DNA from: Ochotona curzoniae
Taxonomy: Eukaryota; Chordata; Mammalia; Lagomorpha; Ochotonidae
Length of the DNA: 64,000 bases
Assembly: GCF_017591425.1 (NCBI RefSeq)
Contig: NW_024466599.1
Span: 22,978,001-23,042,000 of the forward strand
Direction: 5' to 3'
Positions 51,581 to 63,980 of this stretch are shown one piece after another. The notes under the pieces were generated by a model. It saw only the letters and a program-made list of their open reading frames with translations, did no database searches and had not been told where the DNA came from. Position 1 is the stretch's first letter; each line of letters begins with the position of its first letter. The translations under genes and the position numbers were made by a program.

Positions 51581-52440
51581 CCTGTTCCTTAGTAGTGGGT
51601 CTAGGCTTTTTGACAAAGGCATCAAAGGTAAAGAGAAAGCTGAACAAGGATAAAGTTTAACCTGCCTATAAAGAAGTCACAAAACATTCACACAGTTTAG
51701 ACATGGTCCTGGTAGTTAATAATTCTACTTATGGTCTTTGATTTCTTTGACCAAAAGACATAAATATATAACTTCCATCTAGCCCTTGGAAGATAAGGGT
51801 AGAAGTACTAAACTCTGTGCAGTTTAAATTCAGTGTAGACAAGTTTAAGGTCATGACTACCAATCAGTGGAAAGAAGTTTTGGGGGTCGCTAGAATACCT
51901 GTGGTCCATACAGGTCATGCTGGGTGGCTCAGCCTGGGCTCCGTTCTTAGGCTTGGGGCCTCAGTGGGTTGCATGTTCTGCATGGGGAAAGTCACACTAC
52001 CATGTACTATGTACATAGTTAGTGGGGTGGAATTTGCTGTGAGGGATTTATCTTATCTATTTCAATTTACCCACTCTAAACATTTCTGTGAACTGCTTGG
52101 CTCCGCAACAATCAAAGCTAAGGTATTTTCTGCAGTCGTGAAGTGATGGTTTTAAAGCCGTCAAATATAAATATACAGCTTAAAGAAATACCGCAGGAAG
52201 AATCTTTATATTACATCCTAAAGTTACTTTTAAACTGTTATTGGCACCATTTTTTTTTTAATCAGGACAATACTTGTAGAAAAACAGGTGTCTGTCCTTT
52301 TAGGTTCTCCTTTGACTTTGATGAATTATGTGTTGGTGCATGCACAGCATTTTAAGTGTATTTGAGCTTTTGTTTGACTGTAGTTTCTAATGATGCCTTG
52401 AATTTATAAAAATAAATCCTAGTCCTTGTTGCTTATTGAA
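51580..52440. other. intronic stretch, unique
   Basis: A 109-codon open frame at 51817-52146 is present, but shows no recognisable domain or splice context. Confidence 0.45.
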
Positions 52441-52445
52441 ATCAT

Positions 52446-52733
52446 TTTTAAAGATTTGCTTTGATTCGAAAGGCAGAGTTACAGTGAGAAGGAGAGACAT
52501 ACAGAGAGATCTGCCATCTGCTGGTTCACTCCCTAAATGGTCACAAGAGCCAGAGCTGGACTAATCAAAGATGAGAGCCCGGAACTTCTGGTGGGTTTCC
52601 CACATGGGTGCAGCGGCTCAAGAAATTTGGCTTTCCCAGGCCGTAAGCAGAGAGCTGTATTGAAAGTGGAGCAGCCTAGACATGAACTGGCGCCACAATT
52701 GGAGGCTTAAGCTACTATTCCTTGGCACTGGCC
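52446..52733 (-). repeat. CSINE
   Basis: Antisense AAAGATTTGCTTTGATTCGA to ATTCCTTGGCACTGGCCC. Confidence 0.85.
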
Positions 52734-52744
52734 CTCTACAGTTT

Positions 52745-53068
52745 TTGTTTTAATGATGTGCTTATTTACTGAAAAGGCAGAATGACAGAGAAATGTGCCA
52801 GACGTGGGGGTAGAGACAAAGAGGGAAAGAGAGATCTTCCATCTTTTGGTTCATTTCCCAAATAGTCACGATAGGTGGGGCTGGGGCGAGGAGCCAAGGA
52901 CTCCATCCTGGTCTCACACATTGCTGCTTTCCTGGCGCATTAGCAGGAAACTAGATTAGAAGCAGAGCAGCAGGAACTCTTTAATCTGCACTGCAATGTG
53001 CGATGTGGGCGTATAGCAAACAGCAGTTTAACTCACTGCTCCCCTTACAGTGCAACACTGGCTCCCCT
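52745..53068 (-). repeat. old CSINE
   Basis: Antisense GATGTGCTTATTTACTGAAA to AACAGCAGTTTAACTCACTG; CTCCCCTTACAGT is duplicated at its end (about 53039 and 53064). Confidence 0.75.
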
Positions 53069-53225
53069 TACAGTTCCTGTGATTTTGTTTTCTGGGAAAG
53101 GGCAAGCTAAAGCTTGGTAATTCTTTACCATCCAAGAACTAAAAATATTAGTTGTATGTGTTTTAAATACACTCTACCTGTAAGACTCTGCTCTCTTTGA
53201 TTTTCTTTTCTAATTCTCCTTTTGT

Positions 53226-53541
53226 AAAAAAAAAAAAAAAAAAAATAAGGTGTGTTTATTTGAAAGGTGGAATCCAAGGAAAGGGAGAGATTTTTCCATC
53301 TGCTGGTTCACTCCCCAATGGCTACAATATCTGGGGCTCGGCCAGACCAAAGCCAGGAGCCTAAAACTTCTGGGTCTCCCACCTGTATGCATGGCCTCCA
53401 GGGTCATCTTCCACTGCCTTCCTAGGCACGTTAGCAGAGAGCAGGATCAAAAGTGTAGCCGTTGGGATACAGTTCGGTTCCCCATGTGGATTGCTGGCAT
53501 TGCAGACAGTGCTTAACCTCTCACACCAGAGTGCCAGCCCA
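53226..53541 (-). repeat. CSINE with 20-nt A run
   Basis: A pure A run at about 53227-53247, then TGTGTTTATTTGAAAGGTGG to ACACCAGAGTGCCAGCCC. Confidence 0.83.
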
Positions 53542-53544
53542 TCT

Positions 53545-54800
53545 TAGATTTTGTGATTTGAAGCAGCCGGTTATTTCTTCTTTTCTCCCTTGTACTCTTT
53601 CCCCCACCCTCTCTTCCTCTATCTCTGTCTCTGTCTTTAATCCTTTTTAGGAAAGGAAGGAAACAGATTGTGTGTTATCTTTATGCTTCAATCTTGTTAT
53701 TCTTAGAATGAAAGTAAAAAATTAAAAAAGAATCAGAGCTGTTTGTGATATACGCAGTAGATATTAAACAGCCCAAATACCTCTGCCGTAGGAGTTACAC
53801 TTTCCTCTGCTAAGAGAAATAGCCATAATCTGCACTGTCTCTGGATCAACTGTGCCCTTTGAAACTTGGATTGATATTATTAAGTACCACTTGGCCTTTC
53901 GGCCATGAGAAATGTCAGTCTGGTCATTATCCTGAAGTAGGAATGTCAAACCTAGTTGTTCCTGGCCACAGAACAGAGTATTAATTAATGCAAAATGGTT
54001 GCTAGGAATTGATGACCTCTATGGGTTGTGGAGAGTTTGCGTGAAAAAAGAAGTCTCTTCCATCCCTTGAGTGTTCTGTAGGGTGTCAGGTAGACTTGAG
54101 TCCTGCCCTGCTTAGTTTTAACATAGGAGCTGGGTTTTGATCCTTTTGAATTTAGTGAACCTAAAGTCACGGAACAAAATACAAGGGCAAATCAATCAGG
54201 AAATGTCAGATATTATGTTGCTATGATGCTCTTCACTGTTTCTAATAAAGCGTTCATGGCAGGATTTCCGCCAGGGAGGGGTGTGCCCCTTCATAATTTC
54301 AAGAATTAGAAAGTAGGTTTCCCAGATTGCTGGAGGCAGAGTTGTCGGGGACACGAGTGACTTTGCTCTCCCACCCTCCTTTCTGATGCCAGGCGTGGCT
54401 CAGGAGCTTGAAAACCCTGTTGTGGTCATTGTTTAACTGCAGATAGTGGTGTTAGGGTCAGTTCTTCCAGAAGGGTGCTACAACCCTGGAGTATGAAAAG
54501 GAAGATGAAGTAAGAATTGAGCTGCGTGTTAGAGCATGTTGTTCCCTGGGCTCGCACTATCATTGATTGCCCATTGGAAGCCACCGTAAGATGCACTGTG
54601 TCTGTTTTTGTCCTCTCTGGGCACCTTGTTGTCACTAAGGTCTCCTTTCCTGACTTCAGTGATCTGGGCATGGGGCACACGTGCATGTGCCGTTCAGACT
54701 CTTGCTCTGATGTCTAACTCACCAAAGATCCCCTGTTTTCTTCAGAATTCCTCTTGCCAGTGTATTTTCTTATAAAGGGGGAGCAAAGAGTTAGACACGT
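53545..54800. other. intronic stretch, unique
   Basis: No exon, SINE or LINE recognised. Confidence 0.5.
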
Positions 54801-54805
54801 TTCTT

Positions 54806-55099
54806 TAAAAAAAAAAAAAAAAAGCTTATTTGAAAGCTGCCGAGGCAGAGATACAAGAGATCTTCCATCCTTTGGTTTATTCCCCAAATGGCCGTGATAG
54901 CCTGAGCTGTGCCAAGGTGAAGTTTCATCTGGGTCTCCCATCTGGGTACAGGAGCCCAAACACTTGGATTATCTTCTGCTGCCCTTCCAGGCACATTAGC
55001 AAACAGCTGCATTGAAAGCAGAGCAGCTGGGACACACAGCAGTGCCCTTATGGGATGACAGCCTCAAAGGCAGAGGCTTAATGTACTGTGCAGCAAATC
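54806..55099 (-). repeat. CSINE
   Basis: Antisense, A run then AAGAGATCTTCCATCCTTTG to TTAATGTACTGTGCAGCAAA. Confidence 0.82.
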
Positions 55100-55195
55100 T
55101 GGAACTTAATTTTTAATCCTATGCATTTAACTTTGTCTTTTTTCAAGAATAAAAATTTTCTAGATAGAATTGCTTTTAAAGTTGGTTACCATAAA

Positions 55196-55197
55196 AT

Positions 55198-55228
<31 letters not shown>
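55196..55228. repeat. (TTTA)n microsatellite with flanking duplication
   Basis: About eight TTTA units between two copies of GGTTACCATA (55184-55193 and 55229-55238). Confidence 0.9.
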
Positions 55229-55325
55229 GGTTACCATAGCATTTAATTTGAATAATTGGTTTTTATATTTGTAAATTGTCATTACCAATTGCTAACAGAC
55301 ATTTCTGCCCGTGTTTGTCATCCAG

Positions 55326-55426
55326 TGGCTATGAACTGCAGTAAAAACAAATCCAGTCCTCAAGAAGCTGTGCAAGTGCTGTCTTCAGTGCGGCTCAATT
55401 TGCGGGGCTTGTCGTCTAAAGCCAAG
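55326..55426 (+). CDS. TTC27: TTC27 coding exon G
   Basis: This 101-bp exon is preceded by TTTGTCATCCAG and followed by GTGAGC. It completes the split valine and encodes AMNCSKNKSSPQEAVQVLSS, then VRLNLRGLSSKAK in phase 0. It belongs to the C-terminal helical tail beyond the TPR array. The acceptor lies about 100 bp downstream of the (TTTA)n tract at 55196-55228. Confidence 0.96.
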
Positions 55427-55765
55427 GTGAGCGGGACAGGTGGAATCGTTAGAGCCGTCATGTTGAGAGAGGTTGCTGATACCAGCTTATTGCTCTCAGA
55501 CCTTGTTTTACGTTAAGGATTTTTTTAAGCCCTTTTTGTATTTTAGATAACAGTCCAAGGCAGTTTTCTTGATCCAATGGTCAGACAACCCTAAATGTGG
55601 GTAACTAAAGAGTCTACGAAGTGAATGTCTCCCCAGTCGCCCTAGATGCTTTCTCTAAATTTAGCAGTGCTCTTTTTTAAATGTTGTTTTCTCAGCTGAC
55701 ATATATGCCCCAATGGTGGTACTCCAGTTAACCTTTGGTTTTAGTTTGTATTTCTTGTATTAAAA

Positions 55766-56094
55766 CAAGATTTATTTTACTTTTATTTACTTATTTATTT
55801 ATTTTGGAAAGGGAGATTTACAGGGAGAAGGAGAGAAAGAAAGACCTTTCATTTACTGTTCATTCCCCAAATGGCCGCAGTGGCTAGAGCTGAGTGACTC
55901 TGAAACCAGGCGCCAGAGCTTCCTCTGGGTCTCTCATGTGGATACAGAGCCTAAGGACTTGAGCCATCTGCTGCTGCTTTCTCAGGCCACAGAAAGCCAA
56001 ATCGAATTGGAATAGCTGTAATACAAACCAACTCTCAAATGAGAAGCTGATACTTGGGGGTAGAGTATTAGCCAGTTGAGCCATTGGACCGGCC
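55766..56094 (-). repeat. CSINE
   Basis: Antisense AACAAGATTTATTTTACTTT to GAGCCATTGGACCGGCCCC. Confidence 0.87.
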
Positions 56095-56269
56095 CCTTTG
56101 GGTCATCTTCTATAGTTTAATGCACGTTACTCCTAGCTCTAAAACAATCTGAAAAGAAAAACAAAAAATCCTTCAGGAGAATAGATTTATTCTTTGACCT
56201 ATTACTATCAAACTTAAGAGGCATTTGTTAGATGTTTGATAAACTGAGTTAGACTTACAAACTCTTAAA

Positions 56270-56480
56270 TTCATCTTTGAAAGTATTTATTGAGAGACCG
56301 AGAGTTTCCATCAAGTAGTTCACTTCCCAAATCCCAGTGGCAGAGGTGCCAAACCTGGGAGCTGGGTATTCATTCCAGGTCTTCCATGTGAGTGGCAGAA
56401 ACTCAGTCGCTTGACCCATCACCAGTGTCTCCCAGATCCCATGTTATCAGGAAAGCAGAGCCAGGAGCTAGAATTTCAGT
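56270..56480 (-). repeat. old CSINE fragment
   Basis: TTTGAAAGTATTTATTGAGA, TCAAGTAGTTCACTTCCCAA and CAGGTCTTCCATGTGAGTGG in antisense order; head lost. Confidence 0.7.
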
Positions 56481-56502
56481 GAGTATTAGAAGTATAACTA
56501 AG

Positions 56503-56820
56503 GGGCTCGGCGCAGTGCCTAGTGGGTAAAGTTCTGGCCTTGCATGTGCCAGGATCCCATATGGGTGCTAGCTCTAATCCTGGTGGCCCCACTTCCCATC
56601 CAGCTCCCTGCTTGTGGACTGGGAAAGCAGTAGAAGATGGCCCAAAGCCTTGGGATACTGCACCCAAGTGGGAGACCCAGAAGAAGCTCCTGGCTCCTGG
56701 CTTTAGATCAGCTCAGCTCCGGCTGTTGGGATCACTTGGTCATCAGACAGAAGATCTTCCTCTCTGTCTCTCCTCTGTATATTCTAGCTTTCCAGTAAAA
56801 ATTAAATAAATCTTTATAAG
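56503..56820 (+). repeat. CSINE
   Basis: GGGGCTCGGCGCAGTGCCTA to AAAAATTAAATAAATCTTTA. Confidence 0.92.
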
Positions 56821-56824
56821 AAGA

Positions 56825-59195
56825 AAAAGAGGAAAAAATATAAGTCATCAAACCTACAATTACTTCAATATTTTTGCTTGTTTTCCATCTATTGATAATT
56901 TTAAAGTCTTTAGCAAAGACTTTCATGCAAGTTAAAACTTAATTTAGAGCAAAATAGCAAGTAAGTGATACATAGTTTTAACAACAAATTTAAGGTAGAT
57001 GGATGACTCCGGCATACCAGCTGAAAGCGGCTGTTACTGCAGATAGTAACCTAGGAACAACCCTGGGGTCAGGGTTGCCTACAGTCAGATCGGGATGCTT
57101 CTGAAGAGAGAATTCTTGCGCTGTTTCCATGATGGATACAGATTCAGGTCTGGGATGGAGCCTGGAAAATCTGTTAAGATTTCTTGGTGATTCTAATTTG
57201 TAGACAGGTTTGGCTTACATCTCTGGAAACAAATTTAAAAGGACATAATTTCCAATACAGTTTGGTACTTTGTTTTCTCATCTTTATTCACTTTGACCAT
57301 TTAGTTGTGGGTTGCAGATTGATTTTGATTTCCTTCTGAGAGAAAGTCTGTGGCACATGGAAGCCATTTCTGGGAAGCTTTTTATTCTTCGAAAAACATT
57401 TCTAATATACGTCTTTTTGTTAATTCAGGTGAAGGCTTAATTTTTGCTTCTTCAGAAAATTGATTTACTATTCCTAGTTATCTAACTGCATTTCCTCCCA
57501 ACTTGCCAGCGCAACTTCAGAATTACATGAATCAGAAGTTTGCAAAAGCTCTCATAGAAATTCAAAGCAGCAGGCTATATTTGTGACTTTTCTTCCCAAA
57601 TGATGATTATGTTCCCAAAGTTTGGTTAGGTCACAACCCATCTATACCTGTTTATTTCTTAGGGATATACTCCTCTGGGCCCCTACTCTGTCAAGTTTTT
57701 TCTTTAAAGTTATCACTTTTACATAAACCTGTTCTTACAAGACTGATTCATGTTACCCACGCATGTATTTTAATATTGTGCTGCATTCCCAAATACTGAA
57801 AACAATTCCTCAGAGCATCCTCTGTGTTAAAATTCTGCCATTAAATCCCAACTGGATCCCTGTAAAAGGGAAGAACTGCCTCCCAGTGCCTCCTTCCTGA
57901 AGCACTTTTTGCGTGTAAGACTTGGGAGCCTTTGGTTCCTATGCCTTGTTTGGTTTTGGAATGAATTGCATTTGCTAAATTGAATTTCAAAGCCTGTGTT
58001 TTTAGAATATAAATGAATTAAGATAAACAGCCTGATGTAGGTATGGTTTGCATGAGTCTTTGATCTTTCTCTGTCAGGCCAGAAGTTGTGGAAATCAGTT
58101 TCTGGAAGCCGTAGAATCACGCACCAGGCCATCAGTCCATGCACGCCCTGTCATGTTATAGATCTGCTGCCTCAGTGGCGTGGGGGCTGTCCACGAGAGT
58201 GCCAGAGGGCCTGGAGCTACAACACATTTGACTACCCACGCTCTTGGGAACTCGTAGCAAGTTATTCTTTCCTTCAAAATCTCTGCTTCTCTCTGCTGCC
58301 TTCTTCCCTCGTCAGGATAGAGGCTGACTGATTTGCAGGCACACATAGACGCTCACACTGAATCTAGGTTATTTTCCTGAAAGGCATTTTCTTCACTGAG
58401 CATACTGCAGCACAAGAAGTGTCATTTTGTTATGAAATGCGACTCGTCGAAATCTGATGCAAAATATTCACAGCAAGCTGAGTAAATTCTACCTTAGATT
58501 AACACGCAGTCACGTGCGTGCACATGTGTGTACACACACAAAATGTGGCATAAGCAGTTCTGTTAGCTCGTTTTCTCGGATGCCCACATTGCCTGAGCAG
58601 ACAGTCCCAGGAGGAGCATTCCAACATGTTTTTGGCTGTGGGAGTGTTACTGAGATGTGTTGCAATAAGCCGCCTTTTCCAGACGGAAGGCATGCTTGTT
58701 TTTGTTTTATTTTGCTGTGTTTTTGTTTGTTTGTTTTTTGGTTTTTATCAAACTCTGATAATCTTTATATTCTCTGAGACCTAAACTGGAGTTAATTTTC
58801 AGATAAGTAAAATAAAAGGTATGATTTTTATTAGTTTGAACATAAAGTACATTTGTTTTGCTTGCATATATAGTAAATATATTTGAGTGAACAATGCCTG
58901 TTATTTTTAAAATATTTTTTAAAAAGTTATAAATTCAGAAATGAATACCCAGTGTTTAAGGAACTATTTTGAAGAGTAAAACTCAGTGTAATTTGTAAGT
59001 ACAGGTATTCTCTTGGTATATTGTTGGATTTTTAAAGCATGTAGATTTTCAAGAGACCAAAACAAATGTTGCCATTGCCACTGTAATGATGAAGTGGTAA
59101 GCAAAACGATTTTAAATGCTATACTCTGTGATTATTTTTTTAAGGCATTTTAAAAATTGTTTTTGATAGTTCTTTGTGTGTGTATGTGTTTTATG
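56825..59195. other. last intron, 3' part, repeat-poor
   Basis: No CSINE, exon or named repeat recognised in about 2.4 kb before exon H. Confidence 0.5.
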
Positions 59196-59201
59196 TTGCA
59201 G

Positions 59202-59324
59202 CAACTTTTTACAGATGTGGCAAGTGGAGAAATTTCCAGAGAGTTAGCTGATGAAATGGCAGCAGTGGACGCCTTGATAGCACAGCTCCAAGACCTCAGC
59301 AATCAGTTTCGAAATCAGTATTGA
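59202..59324 (+). CDS. TTC27: TTC27 terminal coding exon H with stop codon
   Basis: The terminal coding segment follows TTTTATGTTGCAG. It encodes 40 residues, [20 protein letters not shown] then [20 protein letters not shown], and then TGA at 59322-59324. The ending [10 protein letters not shown] matches the remembered TTC27 C-terminus, so the protein is not truncated. The heptad-like spacing of L/V/I residues in [16 protein letters not shown] suggests a short C-terminal amphipathic helix. Confidence 0.97.
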   Translation, partial: QLFTDVASGEISRELADEMAAVDALIAQLQDLSNQFRNQY

Positions 59325-59440
59325 CTGTCTGCGGAGAAACTTCTAGAAAAGGTGTTGTCCCTTCTGGGTTATCTCTCAGACCTGTGTGTCTGAAACACAA
59401 GATAATGATTTTTAAAATAAATTTCTAATTTAAAGCTAAA
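59325..59440 (+). other. TTC27: TTC27 3' untranslated region (short, end inferred)
   Basis: The segment from the TGA to about 20 bp past the AATAAA at 59416 is the probable 3'UTR, about 115 nt. A short 3'UTR fits what I recall of TTC27. No second AATAAA was noticed within the next few hundred bases, but longer isoforms cannot be excluded from sequence alone. Confidence 0.7.
59416..59421 (+). promoter_or_regulatory. TTC27: polyadenylation signal AATAAA of TTC27
   Basis: A canonical AATAAA lies 92 bases after the stop codon. A T-rich stretch (TTCTTGTTTTTATG) about 20-40 bases downstream fits a cleavage-stimulation element. Confidence 0.8.
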
Positions 59441-59444
59441 TTCT

Positions 59445-62400
59445 TGTTTTTATGATATTCTCAATTGCTTGTACTTTCTGAAGTACATCAACAAGTTTAC
59501 TGTAGTTTACTGTTTCTGTAGGTGTATTCGTAGTAGAATTGAGTATTTGTATTATTGAGGATGTTTTTCTTTTCCTGAAAACAAAAAGTGAATGAATCGG
59601 TTTCCTTTAGAACAAGGCTTTCTCTCTCTCTCTGTGTCTCTTCCACCATTTCCAACTCCCCCCCCCCCCAAAATCAGGAATAGGAAACATAGTCTAAATA
59701 GGGAAAGAAATCACATACTACTAGTTATGGGATCATTAGCTCGACTGCTGTATTATCCCAACTGGCAGAGTGGATTTGATGATGGAAACATGTATATTTC
59801 TTGAAATTTTTGTATTTGTGTCAGAAATATGCACAAGGGTTGACTAAATTAGAAATGTTAGAGTGTGGTTTAACTTCTAAGTCAAGAAGATACAAAAGAA
59901 AAAAACTGGCATAACCCAAATTTTGACTTCGCCGTTAGCCACTTGGAACCAAGCTGTTACTTCCTCATTGTGTATAATGCCAGCCCTAAAGATGGTTGTT
60001 TAATAAGGTTATTTTATGGGTAAAGAAAGCTATAAATGGTGCTGTATTGCCCCCCCCCCCCAAATGCTAAAGTAAAATGCTTTTTTAGTAATGTCCATGG
60101 AAACAAATACTGAACACAGCAGCTGAGCTTAATAATCTTAGTACAAAGAGTGAGAAATTCTGAGACCTGGCTTGGGTTGCTGAATTTTGGGTCCCAGGCA
60201 TAAATCACTTGACCCTTGTTTTTTTTTTCCATGTTGTTATTTATAAGATGTGAAAAATTTCTGCTGAGTTTCAATTGTGCTTGACATTTAAAACTTCATA
60301 ATCCAAAAGGCATTGAGTGTTACAGAATAGTGTTCCCAAAAATTATTTCTTCTGTGAGTTCAGGTTCTGGTTGCTTTCAGTACCAAATGCCCTCTTGCCT
60401 TGGTTACCTGCTTCTCTTTCTCTTATTACACCTATCTGTTCAAATGCTGCTGTGTGCCCCAGCTTACTTTCTTTCACAGTAGAGATGAGACCGATAAGGA
60501 AGAGGAGTGAAATGAGGTAGTTGCTTCAGTTACTATTGAAGGTCCTCTGAAATCTCTTATGGAAACCAGCAAGGGGAGAAGATAAATGGATACGTGGGTA
60601 GTTAAGTGGATGGATAAAGCAAAGTTTTAAAGTAAATTGCATTATTACCCAGCAGTAAACCGCTATGGAAAAATGGATTGAAAGGGATACCAAAGACAAG
60701 GTTTTCAGGAATCCAGTGTAGGACTGAGCGGGGCTTTAGAGTTTGACCGTTTTTTTAGTTCTTAGTTTGCTTTCTTGAAAGGCAGCTGTGATTGTAGCAA
60801 TCATAAACCAGTCACCAAATGGTGATGCCTTCTCAGACATGTTCTCCATTGCCAACCTGGACCCAAGTCCCCTAGAGCTGCCTCACATCTTCTTTTGTCT
60901 TGGGATAAGCTCACGAAAGAGAGCGTTATGACATGTTTTCTTTTAAGACATAGATCTGTTAGTTGATTTAATAATCTTATGTGCAACGTGATTGAAGACA
61001 ATGCATGGAGGGGTAAAACAGAAAAACCTTGTGGTTTTCTAGTTAGGATTCATCTCTACCACCTATTAGCACTTAATATTTAACACAATTTAGTTTGTCC
61101 CAATGGAAGAGGAGTGTGATGATAATATGCCTTCCACCAAGATTTCCAGTCACTTGTTGGACTTTGACCCAACCTCAGAGTTAGTGATCACTGCAGCATC
61201 TGTTTAAATGCAGCATTCACCATGGGGCCTGATGGGTTTGCCATTGACGTGGTTAAATATTTGTATGTACAAATATCTTTTGTTGTGTTTCAACTTTTGT
61301 TTTCTAGCCTTAATACTTTTGTTTTGAAAAATAGTCTTTTGTTCATTAGAAAAACAGAAAAGAAAAAAATTTTGATCCCTAATCTCTACTGAATCCTAGT
61401 CATTGAAAGCTCCTGGGTGCTGGGCACTGTGTGGAGCGTCGAGGAACCCTGCTGTGGATGCCAGCAGGAAGCGAAGGATCCCCAGCTCTGCAGAGAAGGA
61501 GCTGGACCTGCACGGCTGCACGCTGTGCTGAACTCCTCAGCAGCTGGGGGACCACTGCCTGCTCTTCCTAGCAACGGGATACTCGCACCTTTTGCCTCAA
61601 AAAGTTCTCCAAGAGAAATTCTGTGAGGCTTTAATGCAAACTAGCTCGCGTTTTGGTGTGATTATTTACTGAGGTTTGTTTTGAAAACATTGAGAAGTTC
61701 CTCTTCAGCTTTCTCCTAGAGAGATAGCATAGCAGATGGGATTCCTAACTGCGGGAGTGTGAAAATGGAAAAAAAAACCTTCTCAACACCCACACCTCCA
61801 CTCAGGAAGCTTGGAGAGTTAGCCGCTGGGCGTGGGAAGCAGGGCAGTGGGGTGTGTGTTAAGGGATCGGACACTCAGAAATACAGGAGCAGAGCGGAAG
61901 GCTCGGCTTTGTCTCAGCCAGAACCCCAGCACAGCGGTAAGCACCCCAAACACTGACAGCGTTGACTTCCTTGATTGTTCATCGAAGTGATTCCTCTCAT
62001 GCTATGCGTGTGGTAATTCATTAAAAAATGTGAAAGTGAAATGATAACAAATATGTGTAATAAGTTCTGTCTGCTTTCCAGGCCTAGCTCAAAGGTTATG
62101 ATAGAAACAGGCCTGGCTAGTTTGGGCTATTTGTGGCCATTTGTCCAAACTATAGTAGATCTGCTAGTTGAAAACCCTGGTGAGTGTGATGAAAGCGTCC
62201 CTTTTTCCCATTTCTGTTTTAATAGCATCCACATTGATGTGAACACATTGCTGCTTAGATAAAGCTGTGCTACTTTACAGGCCAAGAGTGAGGAATAAAA
62301 TCAGTTAAGTGGATGCAGTACACTTCCTTTCTGCCTGTTCATTCAAAAGGCCTTATAGTGAAATGGCAAAGAGCCTTTATCCAAATGGTGGGTGCCATGC

Positions 62401-63860
62401 TGTGGGAATACAGATGGATTTTTCACAACATGCAGAGGTGCTTATAAATAGATAGGTTTCAATCAACAAGTAGCTTATTCAGGCATGTGCTCAAATATAG
62501 TAGCTGCATTCATTAGACAGACATTTGCACTAATCCCAAGACTATGCCAATAAAAGAGTAATCCCTTATGGGCTGAAGGTAGTGTCGGTTTGCCTTTAAC
62601 TCTTAGAGTCTTTCACAGTCCAAGGCCTAATAATAATTGTAGCTGCATTTGGTTTTCACCAAGTGAACTTGAAAGCTGAGCTTATCTTGAAAATTTTCCT
62701 AATTTTTTAAAAGTGTAGCTTAGTGAACAAAGAGGTGCTTTTTACTCTGGATGTGTAGCTTGTAGCAAAGCCAATTTGAAAATGAATTGTGTGGATGTGT
62801 GTGTGTTCTGACCATAAAGCACTTTTTTCTTTCACACGAGTTAATAGACGTGTTTGAGCAAATTCTGTTTTCTCTCTTGTTTGACTTCAATAAAAACAAC
62901 TAGCTAGTGGTCATTTTTGAGAGGATTTAAGGCTCTTGGTGTAGCAGTTTGCCTTTCTGCCTAGACATTGTTTTTTAGACATTGTTTTTCTCCGAGAGCT
63001 TGGCTTTGGTCAACAACTTCTTACCTCCTCCCATCTTATTCAGAGCTGGCTGTAATTAGTTCACTCACCACAACCCCAGCATTTTCCCCTGGCCAGTGAT
63101 GGCAGATCTGCCTGCCTTTTGATTATTCTGACTTCTCATGCACTGCAGTGACCTGTGAGTCAGCCTCACCATCTCTTGGCCCCGCGCCAACATTGTGATC
63201 CATGAGAAGGGACTCCTGCCAAGGGCTACAAGACGGAAAGCTGATATTACTAAAGTGGTCTCCTGAATGGTAAGTATCAACCATTTCCTAATCTTCTGTG
63301 ATGTTATTGCCAGAGAGGGTGAGGGGAGGTAAATTGCATTCATGTTATTAGGGAGCGACTCACGCCTTGCAAATGCTCTTCAGACTGAGAGCCCAGTATC
63401 TGAGGCACAGGGAAGCTGCCACATGATGCTGAGCACAAAGACATGCTTCTCGGAGGCTCGAACTGTGGCTTTCAAGGGTGTTTCTCAACCTCTGAGCCCA
63501 GTTGCCCTGTTAGTGATCTGTATTGTATGCTGATGTTACCTAAAAAATCCATTGAGAAGATACTGGCACAGCCTTTTCTGCTCCCCACTCCAGAGCCTGG
63601 GGAGACTGAGCAGTGCTGGGCTGTAGCCCCAGGGTGTTGTCATCCTCAGTGCGTTCAGCAGCGTTTGTCCTGTTCCTGCACTGCAAGTGGGAACGAGAGA
63701 AAGGTTAAAGGAAAGATGATGGATTCTTATAAAGTGAAGGAGAACCAAATTCCTTACAGTAGATTTTTCAAGTTGGTGTTAGGAAAAAGAGAGGTGATGA
63801 TAGGGAGGAATCGGGGAACGAAAATGAATGTACACTAAAGAACTGATTGACCAGAACGCA
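59445..63860. other. intergenic sequence downstream of TTC27
   Basis: About 4.4 kb without a recognisable CSINE, LINE or coding exon. Two poly(C) runs (about 59658-59669 and 60050-60061) are the only simple repeats noticed. In human the next gene downstream is LTBP1, which is not reached here. Confidence 0.55.
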
Positions 63861-63864
63861 CCTA

Positions 63865-63980
63865 GAGGTTTAGCAGATCCAGACTGAGATCCTGGCCTCA
63901 CTTCTCCCCAGCTTGTGGTCGTACCTGAGCCCTTTACCTCCCTGCCCCCCAGTTTCCTCAGCTCTAAAATGCACATAGCC
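63865..63980 (+). repeat. MIR fragment
   Basis: GAGATCCTGGCCTCACTTCT, CCTGAGCCCTTTACCTCC and CAGTTTCCTCAGCTCTAAAA follow MIR order up to the window edge. Confidence 0.65.
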
